Part shown: one piece after another, positions 12,246-20,815 of the stretch
How positions within the stretch are numbered: the first letter of the stretch is position 1
How the letters are laid out: each line of letters opens with the position of its first letter
Origin: Rhodopirellula islandica
GTDB lineage: Bacteria > Planctomycetota > Planctomycetia > Pirellulales > Pirellulaceae
Direction: 5' to 3'
NCBI RefSeq assembly: GCF_001027925.1
Contig: NZ_LECT01000044.1
Location: 496,001-560,000, forward strand
DNA length: 64,000 nucleotides
Made by a program: the position numbers and the translations under genes
The notes under the pieces: generated by a model
Databases searched by the model: none
Seen by the model: the letters and a program-made list of their open reading frames with translations, nothing else
Told to the model about the DNA's origin: nothing

Positions 12246-12860
12246 CTATTTGCCGTTGCCTTGAAGCACGCAGCTTTCGACCGTTTCTTGGTAGGCTTCC
12301 AGGCCGGGGACTTCGAGGTCTTTGATTTTGGCGCCGTCGTCCCAGCGGCGGACGAGCACAACCGTTTCGTGGTGCGGATTCTTCTCGAATTCGGCGACTT
12401 CTTCGGGCGTGAACTTTCCACCTTGCAGGTCCAGGCTTCGTTTCGACGCCTGCGACAGCCCGTCGTGATAGCGGGGGTCGACTGCGCAGAGGTATCGTTT
12501 CGCAGGCACATGCTGACGAATGGATTCGATGATCACAGTTGGAAAGAAGGGCTCGAGCAGGTCTGCCCCAACGGTCTCGTGGCACCAATCTTCTTGCAAG
12601 AAATCCCCCTGGGCATCGTGCTCGTCCATTAGGAAGTGACCGATGTCGTGCAGCAGCGCTGCGGTCACCTGTTCGTCAGTGGCTCCGTTGGTTCGTGCCA
12701 GGAACGCCGCCTGCAGCCCGTGCTGAAGTTGGGTCACGGACTCGTCGTAGAAGCTCTGGCCATGCTGGTCCATGTATTGGAACAGCAAGCTGACTTTGTC
12801 TGCCGCTGTCTTTGCGTTCTCGAGGCACTCCGCCAGCGAGGTGTCGACTTTCTGATTCAT
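12246..12860 (-). CDS. phnZ: PhnZ-like HD-domain diiron oxygenase (phosphonate C-P cleavage)
   Basis: 204 residues, HD-fold. Candidate metal ligands read from the sequence are H47, H71-D72 (LLHDIGHFL), H94, H117 and D174. Their spacing closely follows that recalled for characterised PhnZ, a mixed-valence diiron oxygenase that converts 1-hydroxy-2-aminoethylphosphonate to glycine and phosphate. A Tyr/Glu pair (FYDE, residues 37-40) precedes the first His, as in PhnZ where it lines the active site. The start overlaps the stop of the PhnY-like gene by 4 bp (12857-12860) and that gene is the expected enzymatic partner, which strengthens the call. It would act in the cytoplasm as the second step of a lyase-free C-P cleavage route. 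Confidence 0.85.
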   Translation of the reverse strand: MNQKVDTSLAECLENAKTAADKVSLLFQYMDQHGQSFYDESVTQLQHGLQAAFLARTNGATDEQVTAALLHDIGHFLMDEHDAQGDFLQEDWCHETVGADLLEPFFPTVIIESIRQHVPAKRYLCAVDPRYHDGLSQASKRSLDLQGGKFTPEEVAEFEKNPHHETVVLVRRWDDGAKIKDLEVPGLEAYQETVESCVLQGNGK

Positions 12861-13639
12861 GATTGTTCCGGGGGTTTGCCGTTGAAGTGACCGATTTTAC
12901 TAACTCGCATTCTCTGATCGCCAGCCTTCGCCGCCTCCGCGAAGGCTTGTCGTTTGTCGGCGTAATACGATGCGCGAAGATCGCCTTCTGCAAGCGCGTT
13001 GTAGGTGAGGTAGAGCGTCCGCCGGGACTGATCCGTTTGATTGAAAGGACTGTAATGGGGGGCATAAGAGCTGAAGAACAATGCGTCTCCAGCTTTCATC
13101 GGGATCGGTTCCCAGTTCAGTGATTTTGCTTTGCTCTCTTCAATGCAGCCCTGGTCGTTCAGGTGAATCAAACCTTCGCGGTGCAACTCTGGAGCGAAGT
13201 AAAGGCAGCCGTTTTCTGGTGTCGCGTCATCAATTGCGATGGAGCACGTGATGTGCAGCTTCACGAATTCATAGGCGGGAGCATCCTGGTGTGCGGCGTA
13301 TCCGCCACCACCGGGATACTTGTAGTTGATTTTTTCTTTGTACAGGACAACAGGCTGCCCGAGCAGGCTGCCGGCTGTTTCCGGGACTTTGCCGGTGGTC
13401 AGCAGTCGTCGCAGTCCGTCATGAAAATCGATGATGTACTCCGTTCGAGCCGGCCTTGCGATGGGACCGATTTGCTCAAAGTGATGCATCCACTTTTCCG
13501 GATCGGGCGGCCATGAGCTAATTTGCTCCACCCATTCTTTCAGGTCGTTGGTTTCGGTTTCAGAAAGAAAGCCAGGGAATTGGACGTAACCTTTTTGTTC
13601 CCATGTTTCGAGGTGATCCACTGACGGAGAGATGCTCAT
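12857..13639 (-). CDS. phnY: PhnY-like 2-oxoglutarate/Fe(II) dioxygenase (phytanoyl-CoA dioxygenase family)
   Basis: 260 residues. The facial triad is visible as H117-x-D119 (AAHQDAPAYEF) and H195 (YAPHYSPFN), with an Arg (RR, 206-207) that would bind 2-oxoglutarate. PhnY hydroxylates 2-aminoethylphosphonate at C1, giving the substrate of PhnZ. The product overlaps its partner's start by 4 bp and is itself preceded by a 4-bp overlap with a DUF5690 transporter-like gene (13636-13639), an arrangement expected for translational coupling. The phytanoyl-CoA dioxygenase family is broad; the PhnY assignment rests on operon context as well as sequence. Confidence 0.83.
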   Translation of the reverse strand: MSISPSVDHLETWEQKGYVQFPGFLSETETNDLKEWVEQISSWPPDPEKWMHHFEQIGPIARPARTEYIIDFHDGLRRLLTTGKVPETAGSLLGQPVVLYKEKINYKYPGGGGYAAHQDAPAYEFVKLHITCSIAIDDATPENGCLYFAPELHREGLIHLNDQGCIEESKAKSLNWEPIPMKAGDALFFSSYAPHYSPFNQTDQSRRTLYLTYNALAEGDLRASYYADKRQAFAEAAKAGDQRMRVSKIGHFNGKPPEQS

Positions 13640-14982
13640 GGCGTGACTCCTGTCGGCACTGCGGTTTCGGGAAGAGGGTGTTCAATGGTTTCCATCGGGA
13701 AGGAACTTCCTTGTTTTCGAAAGTAGAGAGCCACAACCGCCGCCAGGGCGATGGAGGCAGGTGAAATGACCACAGCGAGCCTGAACAGCAGGCCTTTGAA
13801 GTCGACCGATTCGGGGCTGATCAGATGAAAAAGGATCATCATGAAGATGGTGCAGAAGTAGCCCGCGCAGTCGCCTAGGTAGAGCAAGTACCCCGCGTTG
13901 GCTTTTTCTTTCAGCAGCGCGACTGCCCGCTCATAGACCGTCGTATGAAATAGGACGTAGGGAACGTAGAGGCAGATTCCAATCTGAACCATGTAGAGAA
14001 ACGCGGTTGCTTCCGTCCACTCAGGGGTGCTCCACCAAAACAGTGTGGTGCCAAAGGCGCTGGCAAATGAAACCGCGATGATCCCCATGCTGACCTGGAA
14101 CGCTCGGTAGTTGCCCGGAATCAAAACGGTGATTGCGCTCAACAGGACGGCGACGACCGCCACCCAGGTTTCCGAAATAGCGAATATCTCCGGTCGTTCA
14201 ACGCCGAATCCCGACCAGATTTCGGTTGCGTAGTCGTCACGGATGCTTCGGAACACAGTGAGCAAAACCATGACCAAGACCAATGCGCAGATCCCCAATG
14301 CGTAGCGTGAAAAGAAGCGTCCACGTTCCTCCCCGTTGAATGGGGTTCGAGGAGAACGGGCGGAGATGTCAAGTTCGCCTGGGGGAGGCAATTGTTCTAG
14401 CATCCAGACACCTAGAAGCAGTGGCACCCAGAACAACGCCCCGGTCACGAAGGGCATCCAGAAAGGGCTGACTTGTTGGTATTCCATGAGCATTGCTCCC
14501 ACGGACTTCACCGATCCAGAGGCCATGATGAAGCTCGCACAGAGTCCTGCGGCCAATGCCTCCGTCACACGGCGTCCCTCGAGATAAGCAAAGACGCAAC
14601 CGAACACCATCCCCAGCGGCAAGCCGTTGAAAAACAGGCAAATCGGTTTCAGCGAAAAAGGCACCACGGCATACAGCAGCAGCGCCAGATGGGAGACGGC
14701 AATGAGCGACAGGATCATCACCGCCCTTCGCCGAGGCGATAGCTCGGAAATCACCTTGATGCCGATCAGCTTGGAAAGTGCGTAGCCGCCCACCTGGGCA
14801 AATAGCAGCACCACCTTGAAATCAAGGCCGCCAATCAGCAGGCCCTCGTACTTGACCACCGTGAACGGCTTGCGGAAGGCGTACATGCAGAAGTACGTGA
14901 CGAAAGCCGCCAGCATCGCCCAGAGCGTCAACGCGATTGGGTGGCTTCGGTCCAAGCGATTGGCAATGGCAGCGATTCGCAT
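13636..14982 (-). CDS. DUF5690-type multi-pass membrane protein, candidate phosphonate transporter
   Basis: 448 residues from the ATG at 14982. About 12 hydrophobic segments with a cytoplasmic start (MRIAAIANRLDRSHP then ALTLWAMLAAFVTYFCMYAF) give it the shape of a major-facilitator transporter; I recognise it as DUF5690-like. An in-frame ATG at 15084 would add 34 residues without hydrophobic or conserved character and neither start has a good Shine-Dalgarno, so the start is uncertain. It is first in a three-gene overlapping operon with the two C-P cleavage enzymes and no other transporter, so uptake of 2-aminoethylphosphonate or a related phosphonate is the natural inference. Substrate is not shown by the sequence. 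Confidence 0.78.
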   Translation of the reverse strand: MRIAAIANRLDRSHPIALTLWAMLAAFVTYFCMYAFRKPFTVVKYEGLLIGGLDFKVVLLFAQVGGYALSKLIGIKVISELSPRRRAVMILSLIAVSHLALLLYAVVPFSLKPICLFFNGLPLGMVFGCVFAYLEGRRVTEALAAGLCASFIMASGSVKSVGAMLMEYQQVSPFWMPFVTGALFWVPLLLGVWMLEQLPPPGELDISARSPRTPFNGEERGRFFSRYALGICALVLVMVLLTVFRSIRDDYATEIWSGFGVERPEIFAISETWVAVVAVLLSAITVLIPGNYRAFQVSMGIIAVSFASAFGTTLFWWSTPEWTEATAFLYMVQIGICLYVPYVLFHTTVYERAVALLKEKANAGYLLYLGDCAGYFCTIFMMILFHLISPESVDFKGLLFRLAVVISPASIALAAVVALYFRKQGSSFPMETIEHPLPETAVPTGVTP

Positions 14983-15461
14983 GAACAGGTCCGTTTGGCT
15001 GGAAGCGTGTGCGATGATGAGGGATGTGTCACCGCAAGGCGGGGATCGTAGCTTTCCAACTTGTGTGAAAGGTGAATGCTGCATGAAGCTCGCAAGAAGG
15101 AATCACCGATCCCATTTGCTGGACTCCGAGTCGATTTCGGATCGGTTCGTGCCGATGAAAGATTCATGGAATCCCGTGAATTCCTTGGGAAGACCCGATT
15201 GGAAGAAGTCCGTCGGGGTTGCAAATTTTCGCTCTGAGACGTACTTTTTGCCTTCCTTTCCCGCCCCGCCAGTGTTTTGGCAGGGCGTATCCTTTACCCA
15301 GTTCATTGCATTTTGGGGCGAAGGGCACCGAAATCACGCGTTTTTGCGTCGTTTTCACCGCTCTGGGGCTGCTGTTTTCCTGTTGATGGAAAGCCAGTTC
15401 TCCGAACCCGCACTGAACCAAATCCTGGAGATGCCGCGAACAATGCGCGGCAAAGATTCTG
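14983..15461. promoter_or_regulatory. Divergent intergenic region and long rpsB leader
   Basis: Carries promoters for the phosphonate operon (-) and rpsB-tsf (+). No gene seen. Immediately before rpsB is a perfect 7-bp hairpin (15432-15438 with 15446-15452, 7-nt loop) that would sit over the ribosome-binding region; no strong Shine-Dalgarno is visible between it and ATG 15462. A longer leader is common for S2 genes. Confidence 0.4.
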
Positions 15462-16235
15462 ATGGCAAACGAAATTGTCAAAGAGATGATTGAAGCTGGT
15501 GTCCACTTTGGTCACCGCACCAGTCTCTGGAACCCGAAGATGGCTCCTTACATCTTCGGTAAGAAAAACCAAATCCACATTCTCGACATTCGCGAAACCC
15601 TGCGTGGTTTGCTGCGAGCGAAGAAGTATCTGTCGCAAGTCGCCGCTGGCGGCAGCTTGATTCTGTTCGTCGGCACCAAGCGTCAAGCTGGGGAAGCCGT
15701 TGAAGAGCAGTCGCTGCGTTGCGGGATGCCTTTTGTCAGCGAGCGTTGGCTCGGTGGCACCCTGACCAACTTCCGCACCATTCGCAGCCGACTGGGCCGT
15801 TTGGAAGAGCTGGAAGCCCTGCGGAAGGGTGACGGCATCAACGAATACAGCAAGAAGATGCAGTCGTCGTTGAACCGCGAATATCGCAAGATGTATCGCA
15901 ACTTGAACGGTTTGCGATCGATGAACCGGTTGCCGGAAGTCATGTTCATCGTCGACCCAGGCAAAGAACGCAACGCGGTTCGCGAAGCCAAACGTTTGGG
16001 CATCACGACCGTTGCTCTGATCGATACCGACAGCGACCCAAGCCAAATCGATTTGCCGATTCCAGGCAACGATGACGGGATTCGCAGCGTTGAAATGATC
16101 ATGCGAGAACTGGCGGACGCTGTGATCGCTGGCAAGGGACAAACCCAAACCGAAGCGGCACCCAACACCCAGGCTGCTCCGGAAGCCGCTGCCGCGCCCG
16201 CAGAAGAAGTCGCCGCCGCTCCCAGCGAAGGCTGA
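15462..16235 (+). CDS. rpsB: 30S ribosomal protein S2
   Basis: 257 residues. [54 protein letters not shown] and the IALIDTD-type segment ([22 protein letters not shown]) are diagnostic of S2, which docks on the 30S head. The last 35 residues are an Ala/Pro/Glu-rich tail of low complexity, longer than in E. coli. tsf follows 50 bp downstream, the conserved rpsB-tsf order. A candidate hairpin directly before the start suggests translational control. Confidence 0.97.
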   Translation: MANEIVKEMIEAGVHFGHRTSLWNPKMAPYIFGKKNQIHILDIRETLRGLLRAKKYLSQVAAGGSLILFVGTKRQAGEAVEEQSLRCGMPFVSERWLGGTLTNFRTIRSRLGRLEELEALRKGDGINEYSKKMQSSLNREYRKMYRNLNGLRSMNRLPEVMFIVDPGKERNAVREAKRLGITTVALIDTDSDPSQIDLPIPGNDDGIRSVEMIMRELADAVIAGKGQTQTEAAPNTQAAPEAAAAPAEEVAAAPSEG

Positions 16236-16285
16236 TCTCGACCACCACATTCACTGAATTCAATCAACGATTAGGAAACAGAAAC

Positions 16286-17266
16286 ATGACGACGATTTCC
16301 GCCAAGGCGGTGAGCGAACTTCGCAAGTCCACCGGCGCCGGGATGATGGATTGCAAGAAGGCATTGGAAGAATCCGGTGGCGACTTGGATGGCGCGATGG
16401 ACTACCTCCGCAAAAAAGGCCAGAAGGTCGCGGCCAAGCGAGCGGATCGCGAAGCTTCCGAAGGCGTTGTGGCTGCCGTGGTTGAAGGCAAAAAAGGCTT
16501 GTTGTTGGCACTCAGTTGCGAAACCGACTTCGTTGCCAAAAACGAAGCGTTCATCGAGCTGACCAACACCATCGCCAAGATGGCTTTCGACGCCAATTGC
16601 ACCACGATTGACGAAGTCAACGCACTCGAAATCGACGGCACGACGGTCAAAGAGCGTTTGGTCAACGAAACCGGCAAGGTCGGCGAGAAGATCGAAGTCT
16701 CCAATTTGGAAGTCGTCGAAGGTGAAAACCTGGCGTCGTACATCCACGCGGGTGCCAAGATCGGTGTCCTGGTGTCGTACAAAGACGGTGGCAAAGAAGA
16801 CGCGCCCCTGTTCTTCCGCGGCGTCTCGATGCACATCGCTGCCATGAAACCTTCGATCCTTCACCCCAACGAATTCGATGAAGAATTCGTTGCCAAGGAA
16901 ACCGAAGCACTTCAGGCTCAGATCAACGCTGAGAATGAACTGAACGAACGAGAAAACCTCGGCAAGCCGATGAAGAACGTTCCTCAGTTTGCAAGCCGTC
17001 GCCAACTGACTCCTGAAGTCTTGGCTGCGACCGAAGATGCGATCAAGGAAGAACTGAAGGCCGAAGGCAAGCCTGAGAAGATCTGGGACAAGATTGTTCC
17101 TGGTAAGCTCGAGCGTTTCATCGCCGACAACACGCTGCTCGACCAAGAGCGTTGCTTGTTGAGCCAGTTCTACGCACTGGACGACAGCAAGACCGTCGAA
17201 GCTGCGATCAAAGAATTCCACCCGGAAGCCGAAGTGGTGGTCTTCAAGCGAGTCTCCGTCAACTGA
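16286..17266 (+). CDS. tsf: Elongation factor Ts
   Basis: 326 residues. SELRKSTGAGMMDCKKALEE is the family's N-terminal UBA-like region; LSCETDFVAKNEAF is the conserved contact with EF-Tu. EF-Ts is the nucleotide-exchange factor that recycles EF-Tu in the cytoplasm. Length is slightly above the 283 residues of E. coli. It forms an operon with rpsB and ends in a textbook terminator (17292-17330). Confidence 0.97.
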   Translation: MTTISAKAVSELRKSTGAGMMDCKKALEESGGDLDGAMDYLRKKGQKVAAKRADREASEGVVAAVVEGKKGLLLALSCETDFVAKNEAFIELTNTIAKMAFDANCTTIDEVNALEIDGTTVKERLVNETGKVGEKIEVSNLEVVEGENLASYIHAGAKIGVLVSYKDGGKEDAPLFFRGVSMHIAAMKPSILHPNEFDEEFVAKETEALQAQINAENELNERENLGKPMKNVPQFASRRQLTPEVLAATEDAIKEELKAEGKPEKIWDKIVPGKLERFIADNTLLDQERCLLSQFYALDDSKTVEAAIKEFHPEAEVVVFKRVSVN

Positions 17267-17291
17267 TTGTTGACCCGCGAATCTGAAATTC

Positions 17292-17330
17292 AAAACGCCT
17301 TGCTCATGGCTTTCATGAGCAAGGCGTTTT
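17292..17330 (+). terminator. Rho-independent terminator after tsf
   Basis: Perfect 17-bp stem (17292-17308 with 17314-17330), 5-nt loop, and a short run of T in the right arm continuing past it. It begins 26 bp after the tsf stop. Confidence 0.92.
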
Positions 17331-17347
17331 TTGTGATCCAAGCGTAG

Positions 17348-17470
17348 TGGTCTGTCAGGACTTGTTTTTAGGGTAGTGGACGAGGCCACGAGTCCTGAAC
17401 TGGCGTCAAATCCAAGGACTCGTGGCCTCGTCCACTACGATCAACCCTATCTTTTAGCTGTGACAGACCA
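17348..17470. repeat. Nested inverted repeat, TAGGGTAG family
   Basis: Inner perfect 24-bp arms at 17373-17396 and 17415-17438; outer perfect 10-bp arms at 17348-17357 (TGGTCTGTCA) and 17461-17470 (TGACAGACCA). The region lies between tsf and a convergent gene. The outer arms resemble terminal inverted repeats of a miniature element about 120 bp long; no target-site duplication is evident. A related imperfect copy is at 47341-47405. Confidence 0.85.
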
Positions 17471-17501
17471 GTCGCCGGATTTGCCAAGCATTCGGACTCG
17501 T

Positions 17502-18431
17502 CTACAGATCCAGTGTCTGCAGCAACGACAGTGTGGCGACGCCATAGAACGTGTATTCGACGTCCGGGGTTTGGTCGAGTTCAAACCCAACGAAGCCGCC
17601 CTCTCGCTGCATGGAATCAGCGTATCGCTGCAATCGCGGCGCGTCGATTCTGGAACCGGCACCGAGGTCGACCAGCGTGATCAGACCGGTGCAAGAGCTG
17701 AGCAAGTCGGCGAACGGAATTCGCGTGTTGGCGGTCAAGCCACCTTCGTCACTCTGCATCTCCAGCAGAAACTCAATCGTGTCGGCCTGCTGAGCAGGGT
17801 CCAGTCGCCCGAGTGTCTTCAGCGATCCAATCGCAGCCGCGGTCGGGTTCACGCCCGCTCGTTTGGCAACGCGGATCTCGCGGTAGCCGCCATCTGGTTG
17901 CTGTTGGCTTGCCAGGAATCGGAGGAGGCCATCGACGTCGGGGACGGGGACCTCCATCAGTTCGTAGCACAGCACAGAGAGAAACGTTTGGTAGGTGCTG
18001 CCGGCGCGGCCCTCCGGCGTTTTCGCGAATCCGCCGTCGTCGGTGCGGAGGTCTGCCAGCAACGCCGCGACGTTGTCTCGCCATTGGTGGTCTTCGTCCG
18101 AGATCACCACGACGCCGGAGGCCATTTCGAGAATCGCCGCACCAAAGATCAGGGACATCAGGTCCACGATGGAATCCCGTTGTCTCATCCGCCGGCGTAG
18201 GAAAATGCCTGCTGCTTCGGCGGTTGGGGGGTCGAGTTCGTCGAGGAGCCAAAGCGTTCGCAACGCAAAGGAGGAGTAGTAGGGATCGCTTTCGCCTTCG
18301 CGGCCCGCAAATCCACCGTCGTCGCGTTGTCGCAATCTCAGCCAGTCTGCGTGGCGAGATCGGAATTCGGGGCTCAGCCGACTTGCACCGACGGACAATC
18401 GCAACGTCAGTTCTTGCAGGTAACCACTCAA
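17502..18431 (-). CDS. Prenyltransferase beta-subunit-like (alpha/alpha barrel) repeat protein
   Basis: 309 residues with five or six DGGF/EGG repeats (RDDGGF at 36-41, DDGGF at 131-135, DGGY at 180-183, EGGL at 229-232, EGGF at 277-280), each followed by a helical hydrophobic segment, as in protein geranylgeranyltransferase beta subunits and the squalene cyclase fold. The zinc-ligand His of that family appears to be Tyr293 (VEYTFYGVATLSLL), and no D-x-C ligand pair is visible (ADLLSSCTG, residues 241-249). It therefore looks like a scaffold or a differently working enzyme. It starts immediately after flgK with 1 bp between the stop and ATG, so may be cotranscribed with it. Confidence 0.75.
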   Translation of the reverse strand: MSGYLQELTLRLSVGASRLSPEFRSRHADWLRLRQRDDGGFAGREGESDPYYSSFALRTLWLLDELDPPTAEAAGIFLRRRMRQRDSIVDLMSLIFGAAILEMASGVVVISDEDHQWRDNVAALLADLRTDDGGFAKTPEGRAGSTYQTFLSVLCYELMEVPVPDVDGLLRFLASQQQPDGGYREIRVAKRAGVNPTAAAIGSLKTLGRLDPAQQADTIEFLLEMQSDEGGLTANTRIPFADLLSSCTGLITLVDLGAGSRIDAPRLQRYADSMQREGGFVGFELDQTPDVEYTFYGVATLSLLQTLDL

Positions 18432-18432
18432 A

Positions 18433-20121
18433 TCAAATTGCCAACAAGATGTCCAGCATTTCCGCTGCGGTTGAAATCACGCGCGACGAAGCTTGGAAGG
18501 CGCGTTGGTAGGAAATCATCTTAATCGACTCTTCGTCGATGTTCACACCGGTGATCGCCAGGTGTTGGCTTTTCAGCGTCGAATACAAATCGTTGAGTCC
18601 TTCGGTCGCACTGTTCTGCACGCTGATTTCGCGTCCCAGTGCCGCGATGGTTTGTTCGTGGATTCCGCGGATTGAGCGGTTGCCCAGTTCGTCCAGCGGT
18701 TGATCCACCAGGTCGAGCATGTTGTACAGCGTGTTGGTATCAGCATTGATGCCGCCGTCGGAAATCGCCAGCAAATCGATGTTGTCGGCCAGCACCGAGT
18801 TGACCTCGATGTCCACCGCAGACGATCCCGTGAAGAAGGTGTTCATTCCGGCCGCCGCCACAAAACCACTGGTGTCTTGCCCAAAGGTGAACTGGGCCGT
18901 GGCCGAGTCGCTGTCGATTCGAATGCGACCATCGCCGGAAAGCGACGCTGTCACACCTTCGACGGCGTTGATGTCAGAGACAATGGATGAGATGGTCGAG
19001 TCGTTGACGGTCCCCAAGTTGCGAACGTCGATCCGCGTGGTGCTGACCAGTTCTCCGTCGGAGTCCACGATGTTGAAATCAAAGCTGCCGTTGCTCGGTT
19101 CAAAGGGCAATTCCGCTTCGCCCAGTGGCACACCGGGTTGGCTGGTGTTGCTGGAAACCAACGAGGTGAATCCGGTCCGGCCTTGGCCTTGAGAGTGAAC
19201 CTTGTTCACGCCCTGGATGAGTGCCGCAGCCATTTGATCCAGGCTCTCAACATATTCGCCGAAGACACCGCTGCGAGCTTCCATCGCCGCGCCAAGCTTG
19301 CCTCCGGTGGCTTTCAGAGGAGCGTCGGTGTCGATGATTCGGACTTCCTGCCCGCCCGCCTCTTCACTGTAGGCAGAGTAGACTTCGCGGCGATTGCCAT
19401 CGGCAATCAAGTAGTCCCCGCCCACGAAGACGCTGACGTTTCCCGACGCTTGCTCTTGGAAGTTGATGTTGACGTAGCTGGCCAGTTCTTCCAGGTCGCG
19501 GTAGCGTTGGTCACGCAGTCCGGTCGCGTCGCTGCCGAGTGTGCCGCCACCTTCGATGGTTGCGATTTCGACGTTCAGCTGAGCGATTCGTTCAGTCAGG
19601 CGATTGATTTGCGTCGCCGCGTCATCGAGTTCTGCATTCCAGCCGTCTTGCAGTTCACCCGCGTTGGTGCGGAGTTGTTGGACGTTGCTGGCCAGAGTTT
19701 GGCCTTGGATGATCACAAATTCTCGGGTGGCCGCATCGTTGGGCTGCGTCGACAGGTCGTGCATCGCATTGTTGAAGAGACTGAATTGTTCATTCAGTCC
19801 ACCGCCATCGAGGTCCGTGATCAGGGACTCCAGTTGGCCGTAGGCGGAGCTGAGCGAATCGGCACCGGCCGCCGCGGTTTTCGCGTTGAACATCCGCTCG
19901 GCTAATTGCTGGTCGATCACCTGCACGACACCGGTGGCGCGAACACCGTGGCCCTGGATCAAGTTGCCCTGACGGTAGGCCACCGCAGGCGTCTGTTCCA
20001 GACGTTGGCGGATATACCCTTCGGTATTGGCGTTGGCGATGTTATTGCCAACGACCTGCAGTCCAATCTGGGCCGCGTCAAGCGCCCCCTTGGATTGTTG
20101 GATGGTGCCGAACAGCCCCAT
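18433..20121 (-). CDS. flgK: Flagellar hook-associated protein 1 (FlgK)
   Basis: 562 residues. GLFGTIQQSKGALDAAQIGLQVVGNNIANANTEGY is the rod/hook N-terminal signature and the C-terminal end ISYQRAFQASSRVISTAAEMLDILL is the matching FlgK family end. FlgK joins hook and filament outside the cell. The ATG at 20121 was preferred over an upstream in-frame ATG at 20166 because it begins at the conserved MGLF. It stands alone from the other flagellar genes in this window. It runs toward a repeat-containing protein on the same strand. Confidence 0.92.
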   Translation of the reverse strand: MGLFGTIQQSKGALDAAQIGLQVVGNNIANANTEGYIRQRLEQTPAVAYRQGNLIQGHGVRATGVVQVIDQQLAERMFNAKTAAAGADSLSSAYGQLESLITDLDGGGLNEQFSLFNNAMHDLSTQPNDAATREFVIIQGQTLASNVQQLRTNAGELQDGWNAELDDAATQINRLTERIAQLNVEIATIEGGGTLGSDATGLRDQRYRDLEELASYVNINFQEQASGNVSVFVGGDYLIADGNRREVYSAYSEEAGGQEVRIIDTDAPLKATGGKLGAAMEARSGVFGEYVESLDQMAAALIQGVNKVHSQGQGRTGFTSLVSSNTSQPGVPLGEAELPFEPSNGSFDFNIVDSDGELVSTTRIDVRNLGTVNDSTISSIVSDINAVEGVTASLSGDGRIRIDSDSATAQFTFGQDTSGFVAAAGMNTFFTGSSAVDIEVNSVLADNIDLLAISDGGINADTNTLYNMLDLVDQPLDELGNRSIRGIHEQTIAALGREISVQNSATEGLNDLYSTLKSQHLAITGVNIDEESIKMISYQRAFQASSRVISTAAEMLDILLAI

Positions 20122-20815
20122 GGTCGTCTCGCGAAAGTGTGAAGCCGAGCGTTCGTGCGCGCACACGTGTCTTCGTTGAATCGGCTCACGAGCCCGTCAA
20201 ACTTGACCCAATCGGTTCAGCAGGAAGCAAAGTCATTGACCTGGGCGGTCACCTTGTCTGGCGACCCGCCCCACTGGTTGAGAATCCACCATTCTCAGGA
20301 GGTCGTGCAGTTTTTAAATGCTGTGCTTGCAATGCCTTAAGAACCCCGCCCGTGCAGCGGGAGGGGTCGGAAAGCGAGCGTTCAGCGAGATTTCCGGGGG
20401 AGGGCAACACGCGCCGCTTCCCCTGCTCGGCCCCCTCCCTCGCGCACGCCTGAACGGCGTCGCTCGACCTCCCCCAAAACTTCGTTTCAGGAGAGGTGCG
20501 CCACGTGAAAACCCGCCAAAACGCAGCACCAGAAAACTGCACGACCTCCAAGGGAGGGTGAAGTAAAACGGCACGATCTCTCAGCGGGGGGATGGCTTTG
20601 CTGCTGAAAAATTTGGGATGCCGGGGTTCTTTCTCGCCTGGGCTGCGACTCGGAAGTCGACGCCGGAGAACATCGGAACGCCAATCTTGGCATCGGACGT
20701 GCAAAACATCATGGCGGACATGTCGGGCTTCACGTTGACCAAGTTTTGTTCTCCAGTGACAATTCGGTTACGGAAGTCTTCGAACCCTTTTCGTTTTTCC
20801 CGCTGAAACTACCTC
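20122..20815. other. Repeat-bearing intergenic region between flgK and trpB
   Basis: Divergent promoters for flgK (-) and trpB (+). The middle holds the second copy of the 64-bp repeat (20342-20405) and a related G-rich segment near 20541-20575. No gene, attenuator peptide or RNA could be supported. Confidence 0.65.
20342..20405 (-). repeat. 64-bp interspersed repeat, copy B (inverted relative to copy A)
   Basis: 63 of 64 bases match the reverse complement of 9308-9371. The two copies face each other across 11 kb, so recombination between them would invert the intervening groESL, phosphonate, rpsB-tsf and flgK block. Confidence 0.88.

Noticed and set aside
16271-17389. Frame opposite tsf
   Set aside because: Antisense shadow of a clearly conserved gene; it also runs through the tsf terminator.
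20618-20806. Possible short peptide gene before trpB
   Set aside because: No ribosome-binding site, no tandem Trp codons that would mark an attenuator, and no conserved motif.
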